DNA of 64,000 nt from Paenibacillus arenilitoris (GTDB lineage: Bacteria > Bacillota > Bacilli > Paenibacillales > Paenibacillaceae), in NCBI RefSeq assembly GCF_014705655.1, contig NZ_JACXIY010000002.1, forward strand, positions 62,001 through 126,000, in the 5' to 3' direction. The notes beneath the pieces are model-generated. The model saw only the letters and a list, made by a program, of their open reading frames with translations. It had not been told where the DNA came from and made no database searches. Of the stretch, positions 1 through 8,009 are shown piece by piece (position 1 is the stretch's first letter; each line of letters starts with the position of its first letter). The translations under genes and the position numbers were made by a program.

Positions 1-309
1 GATTACGCGAGGGAGGATATTACGGAAAGGGGAGACCGTTACGATATCGTCTTCGATGCCGTCGGGAAGCTCCCGAAAGCCAAAGGAAAGGCCGCGCTGG
101 CCACGGACGGAAAATTCGTCTCGGTCGAGGGGCAAGGGGTCGCGAGGGAGCTGGCGCAGGATTTGATTTTCCTTAAGGAGCTTATGGAGGCGGGAAAATT
201 TAAAGCGGTCATCGACCGGCGCTATCCGCTGGAACAAATCCGCGAGGCTCACCGCTATGTGGAGCAGGGGCGCAAAAAAGGAAACGTGGTCATTGCGGTG
301 GACGCATGA
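1..309 (+). CDS. Zinc-type alcohol dehydrogenase / quinone oxidoreductase, C-terminal part
   Basis: The reading frame is open from the first base and ends at TGA 307-309, so the 5' end lies outside the window and about 102 C-terminal residues are visible. The stretch reads like the end of a medium-chain dehydrogenase/reductase: an end-of-Rossmann segment (YDIVFDAVGKL), a glycine-containing strand, then the typical tail in which the coenzyme-side helix is followed by 'YPLEQIREAHRYVEQGRKKGNVVI'-like residues, which is characteristic of NAD(P)H:quinone reductase-like members. Members of the family oxidise alcohols or reduce quinones and enones with NAD(P)H. Substrate cannot be told from this part. 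The next gene is a flavin alditol oxidase about 60 bases downstream in the same direction, so a shared redox role is possible but not shown. Confidence 0.85.
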   Translation, partial: DYAREDITERGDRYDIVFDAVGKLPKAKGKAALATDGKFVSVEGQGVARELAQDLIFLKELMEAGKFKAVIDRRYPLEQIREAHRYVEQGRKKGNVVIAVDA

Positions 310-320
310 ATCCTATCCCG

Positions 321-329
321 TGCTATACT
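321..329 (+). promoter_or_regulatory. Candidate extended -10 promoter
   Basis: TGCTATACT matches an extended -10 element (TGN followed by TATACT). It lies in the 60-base gap before the alditol oxidase gene and would start transcription about 30 bases before its GTG start. No good -35 is seen at 17 bases, which is tolerated for extended -10 promoters. Weak evidence. Confidence 0.35.
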
Positions 330-369
330 GAAGACGAGTACGTTAATGGATAAGGAGATGCGCAAACGA

Positions 370-1635
370 GTGGAAAACGAACGAAACTGGGCAGGCAACT
401 ATGCATATAACGCCGCGGAGTTCCACGCCCCCGATACGATGGAAGAGCTGCGGGAGAAGGTTGCCCGCGGCAGCCGGGTCAAGGTGCTTGGCTCCCGGCA
501 TTCGTTTAATGGAATCGCCGATACGACCGCAACCCATCTCTCGCTGCACAAGCTTAACCGCGTAGTCGATTTGGATCGGACGAATCGCCGCGTCACGGTC
601 GAAGGCGGCATCCGCTACGGCGAGCTGTGCCGCTATCTTCACGACAACGGCTACGCGCTGCACAATCTGGCGTCTCTGCCGCACATTACCGTGGCCGGCG
701 CATGCGCGACGGCGACGCACGGCTCCGGCGACCGGAACGGCAGCCTCTCGACGGCGGTTTACGCGCTGGAGCTCGTGAAGGCGGACGGGGAGACGGCCGT
801 CTTCACCCGCGGCCAAGACGGCGACTTCGCCGGGGCGGTCGTCGGGCTTGGGGCGCTTGGCGTCGTGACGAAGCTGACGCTGGACGTGGTCCCGGCCTTC
901 GAGATGAGCCAGCGCGTCTACGAGAATCTGCCGCTCTCGCGGCTCCGCGACAACCTGGACGCCGTATTCTCAAGCGCTTACAGCGTCAGCCTGTTCTCGG
1001 ATTGGAAGGAATCGGCGTTTAATCAAGTTTGGGTGAAACGGAGGACGGACGATCCGAAGGCGGCTCAGCCGGAAAGCCCGTTCTTCGCCGCGGTGCCCGC
1101 TGCGGAGCACCGGCATCCGGTGCCGGGCTTAGGCGCGGACAACTGCAGCCGTCAGCTTGGCGTTCCCGGTCCCTGGTACGAGCGGATGCCTCACTTCCGC
1201 ATGGATTTCACCCCGAGCGCCGGCGAAGAGCTGCAAAGCGAATATTTCGTGCGCCGCGAAGACGCCTACGAAGCGCTGTGCGAGATCGACCGGTTAAAGG
1301 AGCGCATCGCGCCGCTTCTATATGTATCCGAAGTACGCACGATAGCGGCGGACGATCATTGGATGAGTCCGTGCTATAAGCAGGATTCGGTTGCGTTCCA
1401 TTTCACGTGGAAAGCGGACGGTGAGGCCGTTCGGCAGCTGCTTCCGCTGATCGAAGAACGGATGGCGCCTTTCGATGCCCGTCCGCATTGGAGCAAGCTG
1501 TTCGCGATGGCTCCGGCACGGCTGCAATCGCTGTACGAGAAGCTGCCGGCGTTCCGGCAGCTGATCAAGCGCTGCGATCCGCAAGGAAAGTTCCGCAACG
1601 ATTATTTGGACACCTATATTCTGGGCAACGCCTAA
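370..1635 (+). CDS. FAD-dependent alditol (xylitol) oxidase-like protein
   Basis: Flavoprotein of the VAO/PCMH family resembling alditol oxidase, which oxidises the terminal carbon of sugar alcohols with oxygen, giving an aldose and hydrogen peroxide. Visible in order: 'RNWAGNYAY' near the N-terminus, the PCMH FAD domain with 'GSRHSF' whose histidine is the expected covalent FAD attachment residue, 'ATHGSG', and a C-terminal D-arabinono-lactone-oxidase-type domain ending 'DYLDTYI'. An ATG at 346 is also in frame, but an AAGGAG lies at 352-357 and therefore downstream of it; GTG 370 is 12 bases after that motif and gives a histidine position (about 44) close to that of known AldO enzymes. Length of about 421 residues fits the family. 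No signal peptide, so cytoplasmic. Confidence 0.85.
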   Translation: MENERNWAGNYAYNAAEFHAPDTMEELREKVARGSRVKVLGSRHSFNGIADTTATHLSLHKLNRVVDLDRTNRRVTVEGGIRYGELCRYLHDNGYALHNLASLPHITVAGACATATHGSGDRNGSLSTAVYALELVKADGETAVFTRGQDGDFAGAVVGLGALGVVTKLTLDVVPAFEMSQRVYENLPLSRLRDNLDAVFSSAYSVSLFSDWKESAFNQVWVKRRTDDPKAAQPESPFFAAVPAAEHRHPVPGLGADNCSRQLGVPGPWYERMPHFRMDFTPSAGEELQSEYFVRREDAYEALCEIDRLKERIAPLLYVSEVRTIAADDHWMSPCYKQDSVAFHFTWKADGEAVRQLLPLIEERMAPFDARPHWSKLFAMAPARLQSLYEKLPAFRQLIKRCDPQGKFRNDYLDTYILGNA

Positions 1636-1724
1636 TAGCCCAAAAAAAACAAAACCAAATATACCAATACCGGGGCCGATCCCGATCAACGTAACGTGAA
1701 TCGGACGGGAGGCTTCGGCCGATG

Positions 1725-1779
1725 GAGCTGTCTCGGGAGGTCATAAAAAGCGACCTTAGGGACAGCTCTATTTGATTTT
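1725..1779 (+). terminator. Hairpin terminator after the alditol oxidase gene
   Basis: GAGCTGTC at 1725-1732 pairs with GACAGCTC at 1761-1768, with a further inner pairing of GAGGTC and GACCTT, followed by TATTTGATTTT. It is closely related in sequence to the hairpin at 61367-61407. Confidence 0.65.
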
Positions 1780-1881
1780 CTGAGAAAAAATTCCCGTTCT
1801 CTTGTTCAGCCCCTCTTTTTCGCGCTTCCCAAACACGCCCACCTTCTTCGACGACGTTTAGCCACGAGATGGCGATGATAA

Positions 1882-2060
1882 ATTCAAAAAATGAAACTAA
1901 ATCGGTCTTATTCCCAATTATTCACGATGTAGTTTCAGTATTTGAACTTAAACGGTACCTTTCGAGCCTTTCACTTTGCTATTAACCGTTTTTATTTCAA
2001 AATTTGAAACAAAATCTCTATTTGCTGCCTTCTTTCGCGCTTAGTTTCAATTATTGAAAT
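1882..2060. repeat. Cluster of short TTTCA...TGAAA palindromes in a long intergenic stretch
   Basis: The 607 bases between 1635 and 2243 carry no convincing gene. Within them are four copies of a palindrome of the form TTTCA-N4 to N6-TGAAA: about 1883-1897, 1932-1947, 1994-2010 (TTTCAAAATTTGAAA, nearly perfect) and 2044-2060. The stretch is strikingly AT-rich compared with neighbouring genes. The same motif recurs at 11386-11566, on the other side of the transporter region. Confidence 0.6.
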
Positions 2061-2242
2061 AACCTCCCGCGCAGAGGCGCCAATATCTGATCGACTGCTC
2101 AACTGCAAGGCCATCACGCATCATTTGGACGTTAGAACGGCAGCAGAGAATGAATACTTTCTTGCTGGCTTTTTTTTGTCTTGTGCCCCGCAACCAATTG
2201 GAGGACAATAGAAGCATAACCTTACGGAAAAGGATACTGCCG

Positions 2243-3094
2243 ATGCGCAAGCTTGACTGGTTGGAAAGCGTGCTGTTCCCGCGGGTGCAGTTGGACGAGA
2301 AGAAGCTGGCTCACGCCCTGAATGGGAAAACGGTCGTCATTACGGGGGCGAGCTCCGGGATCGGGGAGCGGCTCGCTTATTTGCTCGGCCGCCTGCCGGT
2401 TCATCTCCTATTGGCGGCCCGAAGAGCGGAACGGCTGGATGCGATGAAGCGGGAGATCGAGCAGGGGGCGGCGCGGGTGAGCGTATATGCCGCGGACCTT
2501 CGGAACGAGGACGAACTGGGCGCGTTCTTGACGTTCCTTAGTCGCCTGCCGGACGGGGTGGATGCGGTCGTCAGCAACGCCGGCCTGTCGATCAAGCGTT
2601 CGATCGGGGATTCCCTGGACCGCTATCACGACTTCACCCGGACGATGGCGATCAATTATTTCGCGCCCGTCCGGCTGGTTCTGTCGCTCGTTCCGCTGCT
2701 TGAACAAAAACAGGGGCAGATCATCAACGTCTCCACGATTAACACGTCGCTCGTTCCGTTCCCTTATTTCGCCGCCTATCAGGCTTCGAAGCAGGCGTTC
2801 GACACATGGCTCCGGTCCGCCGCGCCCGAGCTGCATGCGAGGGGCATCGCGGCGACATCCGTTTATTTGCCGCTGGTCAGGACGCCGATGATCGCTCCGA
2901 CGGCCGCCTACCGGAGCATGCCCGCGATGAGCGCGGAGCAGGCGGCGCGGCTTATCGCAAGATGCATGTATACGAGGCGGAGAAGGGCGATGCCGTGGTG
3001 GCTGCCGTTCGGCGAGCTCGCTTCCGTCGCATTCCGGAGCCCTCTGGAAGCGGCCATCGCGGGCCGGCTGCGCAAGAGGGGAACCGACGCTTGA
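2243..3094 (+). CDS. Short-chain dehydrogenase/reductase (SDR)
   Basis: NAD(P)-dependent oxidoreductase with a complete classical SDR signature: 'TGASSGIGERL' nucleotide-binding motif, 'VSNAG' and the catalytic 'YQASK' (YxxxK) preceded by a serine strand 'INVSTINTS'. About 283 residues from ATG 2243. An upstream ATG at 2150 is in frame but has no ribosome binding site, while 2243 follows AAAAGGA with suitable spacing. The C-terminal tail 'RRRAMPWWLPFGELASVAFRSP' is hydrophobic and could touch membranes or lipid. The stop codon overlaps the TTG start of the acyl-CoA-synthetase-like gene, so both are probably translated together and may act on the same acyl substrate. Substrate unknown. Confidence 0.88.
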   Translation: MRKLDWLESVLFPRVQLDEKKLAHALNGKTVVITGASSGIGERLAYLLGRLPVHLLLAARRAERLDAMKREIEQGAARVSVYAADLRNEDELGAFLTFLSRLPDGVDAVVSNAGLSIKRSIGDSLDRYHDFTRTMAINYFAPVRLVLSLVPLLEQKQGQIINVSTINTSLVPFPYFAAYQASKQAFDTWLRSAAPELHARGIAATSVYLPLVRTPMIAPTAAYRSMPAMSAEQAARLIARCMYTRRRRAMPWWLPFGELASVAFRSPLEAAIAGRLRKRGTDA

Positions 3095-4626
3095 GCATCG
3101 TTACGCTGGCTCGCGTCATGTACCGGATTGGCATGCTGTCCCCAAAGGGCTTGTACGGCTTGGCCGCGGCCGTCTATCGATACGGCGTCAATCCGATGGC
3201 GCTGCTGGGGCTTGCGGAGAGAACGCATGGCGGGAAGACCGCCCTGACTGATGACCGCGAAAGTTTGAGTTTCCGGCAATTGGCTGCCGAGTCGGAACGT
3301 CTTGCCGGGCTGCTGGCGGACAACTACGGCATCGGCCAAGGCCGGAAGGTCGGGTTGATGTGCCGCAACCATGCTTCTTTGGTGAAGTCCGTATTCGCCG
3401 CTTCCATGACGGGAGCGGATCTTTATTTGCTCAGCGCCGAGATGAGCGCCGGCCAGCTGAAGCAGCTGACGGCCGACTATGATTTCGACCTGCTTATCCA
3501 CGATGCCGAGCTGACGCCGGCCGTCGAGCAATCGGCGTATGCGAAAGCTGCGCTGCTCAGCTACCATGACCGGCTGCCCGCCGTCGATAACCTGCTGCGC
3601 GCAGCGAGACAGACGAATCGGCCGCGCAGGCGGGCTTCTTCCGGCAAAATCATGCTGCTGACGGGCGGTACGACGGGCAAACCGAAAAAAATCGCGCACA
3701 AGCCGTCGTTGTTCAATTACTTGCAACCGTTCGGGGAGCTGCTGTCGAAGCTGAAGCTGCTACACTGCAGCACGGCCTATATCGCAACGCCGATCTTTCA
3801 CGGGTACGGCATCGCGATTCTGCTGCTGTTCGTCGCGCTCGGCAAGAAGATCGTGCTGACGAGCGGCTTCGAAGCCGGGAGGGCATGCACCCTCATTCGG
3901 CGTCACGGCGTCGACGTCGTAACCGTCGTGCCGCTCATGCTGAGCAAAATGCTGAAGCTCGGCGCCGGCGATCTGAAAACGCTCGCTTGCGTCGCGTCGG
4001 GAGGCGCGGAGCTGAATCCGAAGCTTGCGGAGGAGGCTTTGGATAAATTGGGCCCGGTTCTGTACAACCTGTACGGCACCTCCGAAGCCGGTCTCAACCT
4101 CGTTGCGACGCCGCAGGATTTGGCGCATGACGCGAGGACGGTCGGCCGTCCGATTGTCGGGACACGGATTCGAATCGCGAATGCCGACGGGACGGAAGAG
4201 AAAGCCGGGATAGCCGGACAAATTTGCGTCAAAAACAAATGGTCGGCGAAGGGCGTTGGAGGCGGCTGGATCAAGACGGGCGATATCGGATACCGGGACC
4301 GGCACGGCTATTACTACTTGTGCGGCAGGGCGGATGACCTGGTCGTATCGGCCGGCGAGAACGTCTATCCGATCGAGGTCGAACAGCTGCTCATCCGGCA
4401 CCCGGACGTGGAGGATGTCGCCGTGAAGGGCGTGCGCGACGAAATGTTCGGCCAGAGGCTGAAGGCGTACGTTCAGCCGGCCGAGCTTGCCGGCCTGTCC
4501 GAGGAAGCGTTAATGGACTGGCTGCGCCCGCGGGCCGCGAGGTATCAAATGCCGCGGGAAATCGTATTCGTACGGGAAATCCCCTATACCCGGCTGGGGA
4601 AACAGGATAAGAAGCAGCTCGATTAA
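3091..4626 (+). CDS. AMP-dependent acyl-CoA synthetase / ligase
   Basis: Member of the ANL adenylating superfamily, which activates a carboxylic acid with ATP and usually joins it to CoA. Visible motifs: the phosphate-binding 'LLTGGTTGKPKK', 'YGTSEAG', 'TGDIGYRD', the hinge 'GRADDLVVSAGENVYPIEVE', and the C-terminal 'TRLGKQDKKQL' with the catalytic lysine. The open frame extends to 2806, but the part before 3091 overlaps the SDR gene in another frame. TTG 3091 overlaps the SDR stop (TTGA) and follows AGAGGGG, giving about 511 residues, the usual size. No carrier-protein domain follows, so it is not a peptide-synthetase fragment. It resembles FadD-like fatty-acid ligases paired with SDRs; the actual acid is unknown. 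Confidence 0.88.
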   Translation: MSIVTLARVMYRIGMLSPKGLYGLAAAVYRYGVNPMALLGLAERTHGGKTALTDDRESLSFRQLAAESERLAGLLADNYGIGQGRKVGLMCRNHASLVKSVFAASMTGADLYLLSAEMSAGQLKQLTADYDFDLLIHDAELTPAVEQSAYAKAALLSYHDRLPAVDNLLRAARQTNRPRRRASSGKIMLLTGGTTGKPKKIAHKPSLFNYLQPFGELLSKLKLLHCSTAYIATPIFHGYGIAILLLFVALGKKIVLTSGFEAGRACTLIRRHGVDVVTVVPLMLSKMLKLGAGDLKTLACVASGGAELNPKLAEEALDKLGPVLYNLYGTSEAGLNLVATPQDLAHDARTVGRPIVGTRIRIANADGTEEKAGIAGQICVKNKWSAKGVGGGWIKTGDIGYRDRHGYYYLCGRADDLVVSAGENVYPIEVEQLLIRHPDVEDVAVKGVRDEMFGQRLKAYVQPAELAGLSEEALMDWLRPRAARYQMPREIVFVREIPYTRLGKQDKKQLD

Positions 4627-4692
4627 CGGGCCCGAAGGGCACATCGATCCTGCCGATTACACCTGAAGAACAAGAAAAGAAGTGATGATGAA

Positions 4693-6087
4693 GTGCAGCA
4701 AATGCGAGCCAGAATGCAACAAAAAAGCGTATCGGTATTAAGCCGTTATTTCAGCGGCAGCACGATGGACTACAAACAAGTTTTCGCGATCATCGTCCCG
4801 ATTTTCGTGGATTCGGCGTTCATCGTCCTGATGGCCCTGCTCAATACGGCGATGATCAGCTCCTCCGGCGTCGCCGCCGTCAGCGCGGTCAGCATGGTGG
4901 ACTCGATCAATATTTTCATCATCAACCTGTTCGCCGCCATCGCGACGGGCGGAACGGTCATCGTGGCGCAATACAAGGGCAGCGGCAACCAGGAGATGGT
5001 ATCGAAGGCCGCGTCGCAGGCGATATCCGCGGTGGCGGTCGCCTCGGTCCTGATGAGCGCGCTCGTCATTATTTTTCACGCGTCCGCGCTGGACCTTCTG
5101 TTCGGCGGGGCGGAAGCGGACGTCATGCATAACGCTAAAATCTTCCTGATCGGAAGCTGCATCTCCTATCCGTTCATTGCGGTGTACCAAGCGGTTACCG
5201 GCGTGCTCCGGGGAGTGGCCGACACGAAGGCGAGCCTCGTCCTGTCGGTCATCCTGAACGCGTCCTACTTCTTGCTCAACGTCGCGCTCGTCAAGTTCGC
5301 CGACCTCGGCGTCGTCGGGCTATCCGTCGCCCTGATCGCTGCGCGGGTGCTCGGCATGGCGGCGGCCGTCTTTTATTTGACGAGATACAACCAATCGCTC
5401 CGCTTCCAGCTGCGGGACGCGTTCAAGCTCCATCTGTCGCTGCTCAAGAAGATTATGTTCATCGGCATCCCGTTTGCGGCGGAGCAAATGTTCTTCAACG
5501 GAGGCAAGCTGCTCACGCAGACGTTCATCGTCCAGCTCGGAACGCTGGCGATTACGGTCAACGCGATCAGCGGCTCGCTGTCCATGCTGTTTCAAATCGG
5601 CGGAACCGCGCTGAGCGTCGCCGTCGTGACGGTCGTCGGACAGTGCATCGGCCGCAAAAACATCGAGGACGCCAGGCTGTTCATCAAATCGTTCCTATGG
5701 CTGTCCACGGTGTTTTTCGTGCTGATTACGGTAATTCTGCTGCTTTTGTTCCCGCTGCTCGTAAGCCTGTACGCGCCGCCGAAAGAGATCGTGCCGGATA
5801 TTTTTGCGTTAATCGTGCTTATATCGGTCGCGCAGCCGATTTTATGGTCGATGAGCTTCATCATGCCGTCTGCGCTGCGCGCGGCCGGCGATTCAAAGTT
5901 CACTTCGATCGCTTCCTTGCTCACCATGTGGCTCTTCCGCATCATTCTCGGCTATATTTTGGGCATAACGCTCGGGCTTGGCATCATGGGCGTCTGGCTG
6001 GCGATGGTCGCCGAATGGGGCGTGCGCGGGGCGATCTTCCTCTGGCGCTTCAGAGGGGACAAATGGTACAGGCATAAGCTGATCTAG
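4693..6087 (+). CDS. MATE family efflux transporter
   Basis: Integral membrane protein of 464 residues with about twelve hydrophobic segments in two similar halves, typical of the multidrug and toxin extrusion (MatE/NorM/DinF) family, which exports small molecules using Na+ or H+ gradients. Family-like stretches include 'AIATGGTVIVAQYKGSG' in the first half and 'ALSVAVVTVVGQCIGRKN' in the second, and 'YQAVTGVLRGVADTK'. GTG 4693 is used as start after AAGAAGTGATG; later ATGs at 4702 and 4714 are possible. It follows the SDR/ligase pair by 66 bases and ends before a strong hairpin, so it may export the product of those enzymes; this is inference. Other MATE roles (drug export) remain possible. 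Confidence 0.9.
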   Translation: MQQMRARMQQKSVSVLSRYFSGSTMDYKQVFAIIVPIFVDSAFIVLMALLNTAMISSSGVAAVSAVSMVDSINIFIINLFAAIATGGTVIVAQYKGSGNQEMVSKAASQAISAVAVASVLMSALVIIFHASALDLLFGGAEADVMHNAKIFLIGSCISYPFIAVYQAVTGVLRGVADTKASLVLSVILNASYFLLNVALVKFADLGVVGLSVALIAARVLGMAAAVFYLTRYNQSLRFQLRDAFKLHLSLLKKIMFIGIPFAAEQMFFNGGKLLTQTFIVQLGTLAITVNAISGSLSMLFQIGGTALSVAVVTVVGQCIGRKNIEDARLFIKSFLWLSTVFFVLITVILLLLFPLLVSLYAPPKEIVPDIFALIVLISVAQPILWSMSFIMPSALRAAGDSKFTSIASLLTMWLFRIILGYILGITLGLGIMGVWLAMVAEWGVRGAIFLWRFRGDKWYRHKLI

Positions 6088-6165
6088 TTTTGGTCAATGG
6101 AGAGTGCTGATGGTCCATCTCATGAGAAGGTTGAGGCGACCGGCTCCGGCTGCGTTGCACAATAT

Positions 6166-6199
6166 CAGGCTGCCGAGAATTTTGCTCGGCAGCCTGTTT
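6166..6199 (+). terminator. Hairpin terminator after the MATE gene
   Basis: Perfect 12-base stem CAGGCTGCCGAG (6166-6177) with CTCGGCAGCCTG (6185-6196), loop of 7, followed by TTT. It separates the MATE gene from the Zur-controlled transporter operon. Confidence 0.75.
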
Positions 6200-6308
6200 G
6201 TGCTGCGATTCGCCCAATGCGGCAAGCGCGCGCACGAGATGCGAACGGCATCCGATTTCGCGAGCGATGGCCGAATTTACGCAGAATTAAGCCTGCTGAC
6301 GGGATTAT

Positions 6309-6351
6309 TCGTAATGATTACTATTGACAAATTTAATCGTAATAATTACTA
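6309..6351 (+). promoter_or_regulatory. Two tandem Zur-like operators
   Basis: Box 1 is TCGTAATGATTACTA (6309-6323) and box 2 TCGTAATAATTACTA (6337-6351), 28 bases apart. The Bacillus Zur box is TCGTAAT-N-ATTACGA; the left half matches exactly in both copies and the right half at 6 of 7 positions. Fur (TGATAAT) and PerR (TTATAAT) boxes fit less well at the first bases. Box 2 covers the -10 element, box 1 abuts the -35, the position expected of a repressor that blocks RNA polymerase when zinc is plentiful. Confidence 0.75.
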
Positions 6352-6352
6352 T
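6324..6352 (+). promoter_or_regulatory. Sigma-A promoter of the zinc-type importer operon
   Basis: TTGACA (6324-6329), 17-base spacer, TACTAT (6347-6352). It lies between and within the two Zur-like boxes. Transcription would begin near 6359, leaving a short leader before AGGAGGG at 6388-6394 and ATG 6398. Confidence 0.75.
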
Positions 6353-6397
6353 TATCTCGGACATTATATCCGACCAATCCATATTCAGGAGGGCAAG

Positions 6398-8008
6398 ATG
6401 AGAAGAAAGCTGCAACTATTTTTGCTATTGACGCTGGCTGCCGCGATAAGCGCTTGTTCGAACGGGGCGAAGCCGGAGCCGGCGAAGACGGCGTCCGGAG
6501 AAGCTTCCGACGGAATCGTCGTCTCGATCAAGGGGGAGCCGGCCAAAGGCTTCGATCCCGCTTTCGACTGGCCCGGGCTCGGGGAAGCGCTGTTTCAAAG
6601 CAAGCTGGTCGTCTTCGACAAGGAGATGTATCTGGTCAACGATCTGGCGGTCGAGCGCGCCGTTAGCGAGGATGGAAAGGAATTAACGGTGAAGCTGAGG
6701 GACGACGTGCTGTACTCGGACGGGGTCAAGTTCACCGCAAGCGACGTCGTCTTCACGTTCGGGAAGGTGAGGGAGACGACCTCGTACATCGATCTGTCCA
6801 ATGTCAAAGAGGTCGTTGCCGTGGACGATCACACCGTCAAATTCGTGCTGGAGCATCCGGATTCCACCTTCGAATATACGCTGACCCGGATCGCGATTAT
6901 CCCCGAGCACGCCTACGGCCCGGATTACGCCCAGCATCCGATCGGCTCGGGCCCGTATAAATTCGTGGAGTGGCAGAAGGGGCAAAAGCTGGTTGTCGAA
7001 GCGAATCCGCTCTATTACGGCAAAAAGCCGAACATCGGCAAAGTCACGTTCCTGTATCTGGACATGGACGCCAGCTTCGCGGGCGCGAAGCGGGGCGAGA
7101 TCGACATCGCGCGCGTAAGCATGGACTACATAGGGAAGGAAATTCCAGGCTACACGCAGCGAAGCATCGAGACGATGGATATTGTCTCGCTCAGCCTACC
7201 CACCGTCAGGACGGGGACTTACGAGATGGACGGCATGCCGATCGGCAACGACGTAACCGCGGATCGCGCGATCCGCAGGGCGCTGTCCTACGGGATGGAC
7301 CGGGAAGGGATAAGCAGGGACGCGCTGAGTGGCGGAACGCGCCCGGTCTATTCCCATAACCCGGGCATGCCTTGGGATAACGAAGCGAACGTCATCCCGA
7401 ACGCGGATATCGATACGGCGAAGCGAATTTTGGAGGAAGGCGGCTGGTCGGATTCCGATGGCGACGGCATCGTCGAGAAGGACGGGATAATGGCGGAGTT
7501 CACGCTGCTCTACACGCCAGGCGAAGTGGAGAGGCAGGCCGTCGTGCTCGGCGTTCAGGAGAGCGCCCGGAAGATCGGGATCCAGGTGAACCTCGAGGCG
7601 AAGGTATGGGACGAAATCAGCAAGCAGAAGCTGATCTACAAGGAAGCCTACCTGTTCGGCAAAGGCGCCGACAGCCCGTTTGAAATTTACACGAACTTCA
7701 GCTCGGACCGGATTGCGAAGGGCACGACCAATTCGCCCAGCTACAAGAATGAAATCGTGGACGACTATTTGAATAAGGCGATACAGACGACGGATCAGGA
7801 CGAGGCGATGGCTTACTGGCAGAAAGCGCAGTGGGACGGCGAGCACGGCGCGAACGCCTTGGGGGACAGCCCGTTCGTGCCGATCGTCGCCTTCCATCAT
7901 ACGTTCTATATCAAAGACGGCGTGGAAATCGGCGACTTCCGGCCTGCTCCGCACCGGGGCGCCTATTGGATCACCGTCGAAAACATTAAAGATTGGGTGA
8001 AGCGTTAA
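6398..8008 (+). CDS. Solute-binding lipoprotein of a peptide/nickel-type ABC importer, Zur-controlled
   Basis: Family 5 extracellular solute-binding protein (DppA/OppA/NikA/CntA type), 536 residues. The N-terminus has a lipoprotein signal with lipobox ISAC, cysteine at residue 20. Family features include 'FDPAFDWPG', 'DGVKFTASDVVFTF', 'HPIGSGPYKFVEW' and 'DSDGDGI' in the last third. ATG 6398 follows AGGAGGG by 4 to 5 bases; the open frame further upstream runs through the promoter and is not coding. First gene of a five-gene operon with two permeases and two ATPases. The Zur-like operators suggest the ligand is zinc, a zinc chelate or a metallophore; the protein sequence alone does not tell peptide from metal ligands. 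Confidence 0.92.
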   Translation: MRRKLQLFLLLTLAAAISACSNGAKPEPAKTASGEASDGIVVSIKGEPAKGFDPAFDWPGLGEALFQSKLVVFDKEMYLVNDLAVERAVSEDGKELTVKLRDDVLYSDGVKFTASDVVFTFGKVRETTSYIDLSNVKEVVAVDDHTVKFVLEHPDSTFEYTLTRIAIIPEHAYGPDYAQHPIGSGPYKFVEWQKGQKLVVEANPLYYGKKPNIGKVTFLYLDMDASFAGAKRGEIDIARVSMDYIGKEIPGYTQRSIETMDIVSLSLPTVRTGTYEMDGMPIGNDVTADRAIRRALSYGMDREGISRDALSGGTRPVYSHNPGMPWDNEANVIPNADIDTAKRILEEGGWSDSDGDGIVEKDGIMAEFTLLYTPGEVERQAVVLGVQESARKIGIQVNLEAKVWDEISKQKLIYKEAYLFGKGADSPFEIYTNFSSDRIAKGTTNSPSYKNEIVDDYLNKAIQTTDQDEAMAYWQKAQWDGEHGANALGDSPFVPIVAFHHTFYIKDGVEIGDFRPAPHRGAYWITVENIKDWVKR

Positions 8009-8009
8009 G

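Noticed and set aside
2150-2242. N-terminal extension of the SDR protein
   Set aside because: The upstream ATG has no ribosome binding site, whereas ATG 2243 has one and gives the usual family start.
3091-4626. Peptide-synthetase adenylation domain
   Set aside because: No condensation or carrier domain follows or precedes it, and the hinge and C-terminal motifs fit stand-alone acyl-CoA synthetases.
6104-6397. N-terminal extension of the Zur-controlled binding protein
   Set aside because: This part contains the terminator, promoter and Zur-like boxes; the lipoprotein signal begins at 6398.
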